Assembly (NCBI GenBank): GCA_945867505.1 | Contig: CAMBIM010000010.1 | Coordinates: 1-33,227, forward strand | Origin: Chitinophaga pinensis | GTDB lineage: Bacteria; Bacteroidota; Bacteroidia; Chitinophagales; LD1 | Direction: 5' to 3' | DNA length: 33,227 nucleotides | In this document: one piece after another, positions 1 through 6,178 of the stretch | Layout of the letters: the number at the start of each line of letters is the position of its first letter | Position numbering within the stretch: position 1 is the first letter of the stretch | Program-made: the position numbers and the translations under genes | Notes under the pieces: generated by a model | Databases searched by the model: none | What the model was told of the DNA's origin: nothing | Seen by the model: the letters and a program-made list of their open reading frames with translations, nothing else

Positions 1-803
1 AAAAGGTGATTGTTGTAAGGGAAAATAGTTTCAATATTTCTGCCTACCGAAGTAGTGCCTAATGATGAAAGCCCACCGCTGATACTAAACATGCGCAATG
101 ATGATTGATCAACTACATACAACATATTGTTAGCAATAGTGAACCGAGCCATGGAGCCGCCAATGCCTGGTGCACTGTTGCTTTTATTGAAAGTAGCTAC
201 ACCACCTGTAGTAGTTGAGTTAAACACATCGCCTTCCATCCAGGGTCCGCGACCCCAATAGCCGCCACCTGCATTGCAATCGCCACTCAACTTTTCGGTA
301 ACCATTTCTTCTTTCCAGTTGGTCACTACTCCCTTTGTTGGGTCGGCATAGTAGCCGCTGGTGTAAATGCGATCGGGTAAAGCATTCTGTTCGCGCTTGG
401 TTACGGTTACGTTCAGCGGGTTCGAAATATCAAGAGCCATTAAATCAATATAGCTATCGGCATAAAGCGTGTTGCCAACCGCAGCAATATCTAAATTGCC
501 CGGTATGTTGATGAACGAAATATTTTGTGGTGAAGAAGGATTGGAGTTATCAATAATGTGTATGCCTTTGTCCACCTCAGTTACAAAAATGTAATTGCCC
601 TTCATGTAAATTTTGCCGGGTTTCTTTAAAGCTAATGCCGGTTCAGATTTTACAGAAGCGCGTAATTCTTCATAGCTCATGTAAACCGGAGTGTACTTTT
701 TATAAGTAACGGTTTGCTCGCACTTATCCTTTTTGCAACTGGAAAAAAGAAAAAAGCTTAGAATAATAACGGCTGAAAATGATTTGAGGTTGATACGGTT
801 CAT
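1..803 (-). CDS. LVIVD-repeat-like surface lipoprotein, 3' end outside window
   Basis: Open on the minus strand from an ATG at 803 to the left edge, about 267 residues, with no stop in the window. The N-terminus is a lipoprotein signal peptide: a hydrophobic stretch ending in LFSSC, with Cys about residue 20, followed by KKDKCEQ. The body has beta-propeller-like repeats such as NYIFVTEVDKGIHIIDNSNP and LYADSYIDLMALDISNP, the pattern of LVIVD-repeat proteins of Bacteroidota. The family has no known enzymatic role. The protein is inferred to be envelope-anchored, possibly on the cell surface. It diverges from the barrel gene at 891 across an 87-bp region that holds a 12-bp inverted repeat. The product name is a family-level call, because the C-terminal half is missing. 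Confidence 0.75.
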   Translation of the reverse strand, partial: MNRINLKSFSAVIILSFFLFSSCKKDKCEQTVTYKKYTPVYMSYEELRASVKSEPALALKKPGKIYMKGNYIFVTEVDKGIHIIDNSNPSSPQNISFINIPGNLDIAAVGNTLYADSYIDLMALDISNPLNVTVTKREQNALPDRIYTSGYYADPTKGVVTNWKEEMVTEKLSGDCNAGGGYWGRGPWMEGDVFNSTTTGGVATFNKSNSAPGIGGSMARFTIANNMLYVVDQSSLRMFSISGGLSSLGTTSVGRNIETIFPYNNHL

Positions 804-823
804 GGTATTGGTTTTTAGAATAG

Positions 824-873
824 AGGCAACGGTTTTCAGGTTTAAAACGTTTACTTTTCACAAACCGTTGCCT
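824..873. promoter_or_regulatory. 12-bp inverted repeat in divergent promoter region
   Basis: AGGCAACGGTTT (824-835) is repeated in perfect inversion as AAACCGTTGCCT (862-873), with a 26-nt spacer. It fills most of the 87-bp gap between two divergent envelope genes. It could be a paired operator for both genes or a transcript hairpin. No regulator in the window is an obvious partner. Confidence 0.45.
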
Positions 874-890
874 TGACCTTAAAAATTTCT

Positions 891-1712
891 ATGAAAAATA
901 TTGCGGCACTACTGCTCTTGCTCGTTTCTTCGTTCGCCTTTGCGCAATCTAATATAGAAGATGTGGTTTACCTCAAAAGCGGAAGTATAATTCGCGGAAA
1001 GATTACAACACCCCCTAACCTCCTAAAGGAGGAACAAGGCAGTTCTTCAAAAATTAATGTAGAGTTATTGGGTGGAAGTGTTTTTGTTTTTGATGAAAGC
1101 GAAATTGATTCAATTAAAAAAGAAAGCACACTTAAGAATCAGTTAAAGGAAATAAAGAAAAACTATTTCAGGCGCGACCGTGGTTTCCGCAACCAAACCG
1201 AGTTTGGAATTATTTATGGGGCTAATTTAAAGCGAGACGATAGTGACCCTAACTATTACTACAACAATAATCCTGAAGATGATTTTGGCATTTCGTTGCA
1301 CAGTATAAACGGTTACCAAGTATGGCCGTGTTTGTATGTAGCAGCAGGTGTGGGTATTGATAGAATGATTTCTTACCGGCAAACCTTCTCGCCTTTTTAT
1401 CTGCGGGTATCGAGCGAGTTTTTGAAAAGAAGAGTTACACCTTATGCGTTTTTCGATGTAGGCTATGCAGTAATGTGGAAACAGAAAACCCCAGATTATC
1501 TCACATACCAAAACAAAGGTGGCTTGTATGTTTCGTGCGGAGGCGGAGTAAGAATTTATACCCGTAGTCGCGCTTCAGTAATTTTATCGGCATCTTACAA
1601 GAGCACCCAAAGCGAAACAAAATGGTGGTACACCGTAGGTGGGGACGGAACTATATATAACATCAAACGATCCTATCAACGGCTTTCAATAAATGTTGGA
1701 GTTACGTTTTAA
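891..1712 (+). CDS. Outer-membrane beta-barrel protein with GSIIRG N-terminal module
   Basis: 273 residues from the ATG at 891. An in-frame TTG at 873 is less likely because it would put charged residues ahead of the signal peptide. Residues 1-19 are a signal peptide ending AFA|Q. Residues about 22-75 (VVYLKSGSIIRGKI ... GGSVFVFDESEIDSI) match the small module found before barrels in many Bacteroidota proteins. The remainder alternates aromatic and polar residues, with strand-like glycine-rich segments and a terminal SINVGVTF strand typical of outer-membrane barrels. Residues about 40-50 (TPPNLLKEEQG) are encoded by a GC-rich palindromic element and look inserted into the N-terminal module. 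Function is unknown. The stop lies 4 nt from the stop of the converging gene at 1717. Confidence 0.75.
   Translation: MKNIAALLLLLVSSFAFAQSNIEDVVYLKSGSIIRGKITTPPNLLKEEQGSSSKINVELLGGSVFVFDESEIDSIKKESTLKNQLKEIKKNYFRRDRGFRNQTEFGIIYGANLKRDDSDPNYYYNNNPEDDFGISLHSINGYQVWPCLYVAAGVGIDRMISYRQTFSPFYLRVSSEFLKRRVTPYAFFDVGYAVMWKQKTPDYLTYQNKGGLYVSCGGGVRIYTRSRASVILSASYKSTQSETKWWYTVGGDGTIYNIKRSYQRLSINVGVTF
1011..1032. repeat. GC-rich palindromic mini-element inside CDS
   Basis: A C-run, then TAACC, then the hairpin CCTCCT-AA-AGGAGG (1019-1032). The layout is the same as the element in the MFS leader at 29527-29544 (C-run, AACC, palindrome with a 2-nt loop). It is read in frame as PPNLLKEE within the barrel gene. 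Confidence 0.45.
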
Positions 1713-1716
1713 AATT

Positions 1717-2401
1717 TTACTCTCCCAACATTATTACTTCGCCCTTTATTTTTCTCTCCACCGGTTTTTGCTTTGGCGGTTTGTTTTCCTGTTTGGGTTT
1801 GGTGCAAACCATTTTTCCCATAATCATTGGCGGGGGTGGCGGAGGAAGAACAACTTGCCCAACCATTACGGGCTCAACAGCTACGTCTCCGGTTATTATT
1901 TCGGGGGCTACTTCTACTGCTTCTTCAATTGGCACAACCATTCCTCCCATAATCATTGGATTAATTTCTGTTGAATCTATGGGAGTAAGAGCAACTGTAT
2001 CGGCAGTAGAAACAGAATCGGTTCGAATCACGTGCGAAATAGTATCTAATGTATCTACTGGTATAACATTAAACATCATCGGTTCACCGGTATCGCTTTT
2101 GCATACAAAAAAAAGAGGAGAAGAAGATGAAAAGAGATGCTGCAAAAATTTTAGGAAAGCTTCTTTGCGCGGCTACCGATTGCAGATTTACTTTTACCTC
2201 GTATGGCGAAAGCTGCGACACGCGAAATCGCCCGCAGGTTTTTTCTTCTTTTTTGTTTTCGAAATAGCGGAGCACTTCTTCATCACTCATACTCGAAAAG
2301 TCAACTACTACTTTAGCGCATACTTTGCAAAATGCTCCTTGCTGTTGCGGAGTCATTTCGTTCCAGTTTTCGTTGCAGGGTTTTGGGATGGAAATTTTCA
2401 T
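1717..2401 (-). pseudogene. MG-repeat/double-CxxC protein, frameshifted at an 8-nt homopolymer
   Basis: Two overlapping minus-strand frames look like one gene. The first, from ATG 2401, encodes KISIPKPCNENWNEMTPQQQ, GAFCKVCAK, DFSSMSDEEVLRYF and KTCGRF. That is the N-terminal cysteine-rich module of a Bacteroidota family, running into a hydrophobic segment and stopping at 2084. The second continues from the hydrophobic segment as FFVCKSDTGEPMM and carries the family's MG repeats (MIMGGMVVP, VMVGQVVLP, MIMGKMVC, VIMLGE) to 1717. The frames meet at an A8/T8 run (2107-2114). Seven bases there would restore one frame of about 227 residues with a single membrane segment. The cause may be a true mutation, phase variation, transcriptional slippage or a sequencing error. 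The role of the family is unknown. Confidence 0.7.
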
Positions 2402-2457
2402 ACAAAATTGTTTCAATTAAGATGCGGGGAAGAAAAAATTCCATAAAACCTGTTTGA

Positions 2458-3351
2458 CTATTGGCTCGGTATTATACTAATCTCTTCCGCTAACCTTCCA
2501 TCGCGGAACATGCGGAGGTAATGTTTCTTGTCGTTCATTTCATCGCTGCCTATTTGGTAGTTATAAGTGTATTCGCCTTCGCGTTGGGTTTCGTTGTTTA
2601 CGTAAACTTTTTTCATGTGGTTGTCTTCATCAAACAGGGCAATCATAATTTTTGAAGTTCTTGAAAAACTATAACTCAAACTGCCGGAGTAAACGGTGCG
2701 GGTGGTAAAAGTGCGAACCGGCTCAACGTATGAATTTGTGGCTTCCGGTGTTTCATAAATTTTCTTCAAATCAATTCCTTTTGCTTTGGCTACAAACCTG
2801 CGGAGCGTGTACATCATGATGGTATCAGTGCTGTAAATAGAATTCAGTTCGTAGTTATTGGTAAAACACCAAACCGCGTTCTGCGCAGCATCGCCCTGAT
2901 ATTTTTTCCGGTTTAGCAGTTCGGTAACACCAAGTAAGTTACCGGTAGCACGGTGACGCAAAACAAATTTTGCATCGGGCGATGGCCCGCCATCGTGAGC
3001 CTCGCTGCACATGGCATAAATGCGGTAGTTCTTTTTCTGTTTAGGCGAAAGTTTTACGATAAGCGTTTGTGTTACAATCATGGTTTGCAGGGTAGAATCA
3101 TCGGGTACCAGTTTGTAGCCGTATTCGAGTTGAATGTTTAAGTTTTCATTGACGGCACTGCTAACTTCCATTGCTATACAAGGCCCATAGTGCGAGGAGT
3201 ATTCGCCCTTAAACGATGTATCGCTTCGTGCGCCACTCATATTTACACGCACCAGTTTTTTATCAATAGCTTCTGAAAGTTTGAAAACAGTTTCGGCTTC
3301 GGCATTTAATAAAATGGTATTTACCAATAGTAAAGTGAAGATGGTTTTCAT
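2458..3351 (-). CDS. Secreted protein of unknown function
   Basis: 297 residues from ATG 3351. The signal peptide is MKTIFTLLLVNTILLNAEA, with likely cleavage before ETVF. I do not recognise the central region. The last 90 or so residues (SYSFSRTSKIMIALFDEDN ... YLRMFRDGRLAEEISIIP) alternate short strands in a way that resembles a C-terminal Ig-like or FlgD-like beta-sandwich. I see no canonical type IX sorting motif. Residues about 115-150 contain AMCSEAHDGGPSPDAKFVLR. The gene lies 56 nt upstream of the frameshifted gene on the same strand and is divergent from udk. Inferred periplasmic or extracellular. Confidence 0.7.
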   Translation of the reverse strand: MKTIFTLLLVNTILLNAEAETVFKLSEAIDKKLVRVNMSGARSDTSFKGEYSSHYGPCIAMEVSSAVNENLNIQLEYGYKLVPDDSTLQTMIVTQTLIVKLSPKQKKNYRIYAMCSEAHDGGPSPDAKFVLRHRATGNLLGVTELLNRKKYQGDAAQNAVWCFTNNYELNSIYSTDTIMMYTLRRFVAKAKGIDLKKIYETPEATNSYVEPVRTFTTRTVYSGSLSYSFSRTSKIMIALFDEDNHMKKVYVNNETQREGEYTYNYQIGSDEMNDKKHYLRMFRDGRLAEEISIIPSQ

Positions 3352-3414
3352 AGGAATCGCTTTAGTTTATAATACAGCTTGACCAAATAATAACGCTTGC
3401 TTAGGGTCATTTAT

Positions 3415-3421
3415 TATCTTG
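3415..3421 (+). promoter_or_regulatory. Predicted -7 element for udk (TATCTTG)
   Basis: TATCTTG ends 15 nt before the ATG at 3437. A TTG (3397-3399) lies 15 nt upstream as a possible -33 element. Its last three bases form an in-frame TTG that start prediction can mistake for the start codon. Confidence 0.45.
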
Positions 3422-3436
3422 CCGAAAAATTTTCTG

Positions 3437-4057
3437 ATGCTTATTATAGGTATTACAGGCGGCTCTGGTTCGGGTAAAACCACAGTAGTGAAGAAGGTAA
3501 TGAGTTCTTTTTCGCGCGAGGAGGTAACCATTATTTCGCAGGATAGTTACTATAAAGACAACAGCCATATTTCATTAGAAGAAAGAGCGGACATTAATTT
3601 CGACCATCCGGAAAGTATTGAGTTTGACTTGTTGGTAGAGCACATGAAATTGCTGCACGCAGGCAAGGCAATTGAAGAGCCGGTTTACGATTACATTACT
3701 TCTACCCGCCAAAAGCAAACCATTCGTGTAGAGCCCAACCATGTAATTATTGTAGAAGGCATTTTGCTGTTTTCTGATAAGCGCGTGCGCGACCTGTGCG
3801 ACATGAAGTTGTTTGTAGATGCCGAACCGGACGACCGCCTTATCCGCATTATTGAGCGCGACATGCGCGAGCGCGGAAGAACGGCACATCAGGTAATTGA
3901 ACGATATGCGCTGGTAAAGGAAATGCACGTGCAGTTTATTGAACCCACCAAACGTTTTGCCGACATTATTATTCCGCAAGGTGGCGAAAACCAAGTAGCC
4001 ATTGATGTGGTAGTGGCTACCATCCAACAAAAATTATTACAGGAAGCTAGTCGATAG
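3437..4057 (+). CDS. udk: Uridine kinase
   Basis: 206 residues, the normal length for this enzyme. It phosphorylates uridine and cytidine to UMP and CMP in cytosolic pyrimidine salvage. The P-loop GGSGSGKT is at residues 8-15. SQDSYYKD (about 37) and the DHPESIEFDLL segment are conserved in the family, as are EGILLF and the lid region RIIERDMRERGR. The ATG at 3437 was chosen over the upstream TTG at 3419 because that TTG is the tail of the predicted -7 element and the ATG gives the usual N-terminus MLIIGITGGSGSG. Single gene, followed 56 nt later by the M48 protease gene with its own predicted promoter. Confidence 0.95.
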   Translation: MLIIGITGGSGSGKTTVVKKVMSSFSREEVTIISQDSYYKDNSHISLEERADINFDHPESIEFDLLVEHMKLLHAGKAIEEPVYDYITSTRQKQTIRVEPNHVIIVEGILLFSDKRVRDLCDMKLFVDAEPDDRLIRIIERDMRERGRTAHQVIERYALVKEMHVQFIEPTKRFADIIIPQGGENQVAIDVVVATIQQKLLQEASR

Positions 4058-4083
4058 TTTTTCACAAAGCACAACTTGGACTC

Positions 4084-4090
4084 TAATTTG
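4084..4090 (+). promoter_or_regulatory. Predicted -7 element for the M48 lipoprotein gene (TAATTTG)
   Basis: TAATTTG lies 23 nt upstream of the ATG at 4114 in the 56-nt gap after udk. No convincing -33 element is visible. Confidence 0.35.
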
Positions 4091-4113
4091 CTGCTATTAC
4101 AAAAACACGAACC

Positions 4114-4920
4114 ATGAACAGAAAATTATTTCTATCCCTATTTATCTCACTTACGGTAATCCTTTCTTTCAGCGCTTGCAAAAAAGGCGGGCTCAACATT
4201 TTTACCATTGAGGACGACAAAACCTTTGGCGCGCAAATGGAAACCGAAATTGCCAATAACCCAGCGCAGTATCCTTTGTTAAGCAAAACAACTTATGCTT
4301 CCTCTTATGCGTATCTCGAAAATTTAAAGCAACAGATTTTAGCCGGAGGACAGTTGGAGCACGCCAACGATTTTGTTTGGAAACTCTACATTATTCAAGA
4401 CGATAACACGCAGAATGCCTTCTGCACTCCGGGCGGTTACATTTATATTTACACGGGCTTAATTAAATATTTAGATAATGCTTCCTCGCTTGCCGGTGTT
4501 ATTGGGCACGAAATGGCACATGCCGATAAACGCCACAGCACTGAGAAAATGACCAAACAATATGGTTTATCGCTTCTGGTGAGTATTGTTGCCGGAACAA
4601 CCAGTGCCAGGCAAATTGCCGAAATAGCCGCTAACTTATCTACTCTTGCATTTAGCCGCGAAGACGAAAAACAGGCCGATGAGTTTTCGGTAGTTTACCT
4701 TTGTCCTACTACTTACCGGGCTGATGGTGCAGCCGATTTTTTTGAAAAGATAGTAGCTGCCGGTGGCTCGCAGGTTCCTGCATTTTTAAGCACGCACCCT
4801 AACCCCGATAACCGTGTAACAAACATTCATACCAAGAAAAATGAATTGGGCTGTCTTGGTAACCCATCTGTTTCTACAGAAAACAATGGCTACGATGCGT
4901 TCAAGGCGAGCTTGCCTTAA
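4114..4920 (+). CDS. M48 family zinc metalloprotease lipoprotein
   Basis: 268 residues. The lipoprotein signal peptide ends LSFSAC (Cys about residue 22) followed by KKGG. The zinc motif HEMAH is at residues 132-136 (GVIGHEMAHADKRHS), and the third ligand is probably Glu185 in SREDEKQADEF, the M48C/BepA-like arrangement. THPNPDNRV near residues 227-234 is the conserved C-terminal M48 motif. There are no TPR repeats after the catalytic domain, so it is a minimal form. By family it is inferred to degrade misfolded envelope proteins in the periplasm. A short hairpin-like sequence (AAGGCG...TGCCTT, about 4903-4918) overlaps the stop and may help end transcription. Confidence 0.9.
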   Translation: MNRKLFLSLFISLTVILSFSACKKGGLNIFTIEDDKTFGAQMETEIANNPAQYPLLSKTTYASSYAYLENLKQQILAGGQLEHANDFVWKLYIIQDDNTQNAFCTPGGYIYIYTGLIKYLDNASSLAGVIGHEMAHADKRHSTEKMTKQYGLSLLVSIVAGTTSARQIAEIAANLSTLAFSREDEKQADEFSVVYLCPTTYRADGAADFFEKIVAAGGSQVPAFLSTHPNPDNRVTNIHTKKNELGCLGNPSVSTENNGYDAFKASLP

Positions 4921-4973
4921 GCAATTTTCTATTTCTCTGTCTTTCCTCTCCGTGCCTCTGTACGAGACCTACC

Positions 4974-6122
4974 TTAAATCACAAAATCTAAATCGTTGTA
5001 ATGGTTAATTACCTTATCGTAGTAAGTTTCGTAAAGCGGAAGAATATTTGCAATGTCGAAAGTCTTGGCGTGAGTTAAAGCGTTTTTCTTGAACTCCTTT
5101 AAGCGCGTTTCATCTTGCAGAATGTAAATGGCATTCTTCGCCATGTCTTCAAAGTCGCCCACGTTGCTCATAAAGCCGGTTTTACCCTGAATATTTATTT
5201 CGGATAGTCCACCGGCATTAGATGATATAACCGGAACTTCTACAGCCATGGCCTCCAAAGCTGCCAGACCAAAACTTTCAGTTTCGGAAGGAAGAATAAA
5301 CAAGTCGGAAACTGCGAGCAGTTCTTCCACCGCATCTTGCTTACCAAGGAAACGAACATCCTCGCAAATGCCCAGGTTGCGGCAAAGAATTTCTGTTCCC
5401 ATCCGCTCCGGTCCATCGCCAACTAAAAAAAGTTTAGAAGGAATTTTTTTACGCACCTCGCCAAACATCTTCACCACGTCTTCCACTCGTTTTACTTTAC
5501 GGAAGTTAGAAACGTGTGTCAGAATTTTTTCACCATTAGGCGCAATGGCTTTTTTAAAATGGTCTTTATCGGTTTTTTTGAAACGCGAGAAATCAATAAA
5601 GTTGGGTATCACTTCAATCTCGCGCGTAATGTTGAAGTTCTGATACGTATCATCTTTCAAACTTTTAGAAACCGAAGTAATGCCATCGCTATGGTTAATA
5701 GAATATTCCACCACCGGTTTATAGCCGGGGTCTTTACCAACCAGCGTAATATCGGTGCCGTGCAATGTGGTAACGAAAGGAAAATTGTAACCCTTCTCCT
5801 TCAAAATACTCCGCGCAATTAAGGCAGAAGAAGCATGAGGAATGGCATAATGCACATGCAGAATATCCAGCTTTTCAAACTGCGCTACATCTACAATTTT
5901 GCTGGCCAAAGCACTTTCGTAAGGCTGATACTGAAACAATGGATAATCCAATGCTGAAACTTCGTGGTAAAAAATATTCTCGTGAAAAGAATCAAGCCGT
6001 ACCGGCTCCTGGTAAGTAATAAAATGAACCTTGTGTCCTTTATTCGCCAAAGCCTTTCCTAATTCTGTAGCTACTACACCGCTACCGCCATACGTTGGGT
6101 AACAAACAATTCCAATATTCAT
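4974..6122 (-). CDS. bshA: N-acetyl-alpha-D-glucosaminyl L-malate synthase
   Basis: 382 residues, family 4 glycosyltransferase. It transfers GlcNAc from UDP-GlcNAc to L-malate, the first step of bacillithiol synthesis in the cytosol. Seen: N-terminal MNIGIVCYPTYGGSGVVATE with the BshA-typical GGSG loop at 12-15; TTLHGTDITLVG at about 118-128; SNFRKVKR at about 205-212; and the GT4 EX7E motif in SETESFGLAALEAMA (Glu282 and Glu290). No bshB or bshC is recognisable here. The PIG-L protein at 11908 has a signal peptide, so it is unlikely to be BshB. The gene converges with the M48 gene and has a predicted -7 element 26 nt before the ATG. Confidence 0.9.
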   Translation of the reverse strand: MNIGIVCYPTYGGSGVVATELGKALANKGHKVHFITYQEPVRLDSFHENIFYHEVSALDYPLFQYQPYESALASKIVDVAQFEKLDILHVHYAIPHASSALIARSILKEKGYNFPFVTTLHGTDITLVGKDPGYKPVVEYSINHSDGITSVSKSLKDDTYQNFNITREIEVIPNFIDFSRFKKTDKDHFKKAIAPNGEKILTHVSNFRKVKRVEDVVKMFGEVRKKIPSKLFLVGDGPERMGTEILCRNLGICEDVRFLGKQDAVEELLAVSDLFILPSETESFGLAALEAMAVEVPVISSNAGGLSEINIQGKTGFMSNVGDFEDMAKNAIYILQDETRLKEFKKNALTHAKTFDIANILPLYETYYDKVINHYNDLDFVI

Positions 6123-6148
6123 TCAATAGCGTTTTATGTAAGACGATG

Positions 6149-6156
6149 CGAATGTA
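6149..6156 (-). promoter_or_regulatory. Predicted -7 element for bshA (TACATTCG)
   Basis: On the minus strand TACATTCG is followed by CATC and lies 26 nt before the bshA ATG at 6122. It fits the TAnnTTyG pattern shared by many genes in this window. Confidence 0.45.
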
Positions 6157-6178
6157 AACAGATTGTAAGAAGAGAAGT

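Noticed and set aside
1781-2446. 221-residue plus-strand ORF (GGGGGG-containing)
   Set aside because: It is the antisense of the MG-repeat gene, and its composition is explained by the proline-rich stretch on the other strand. No promoter or family resemblance.
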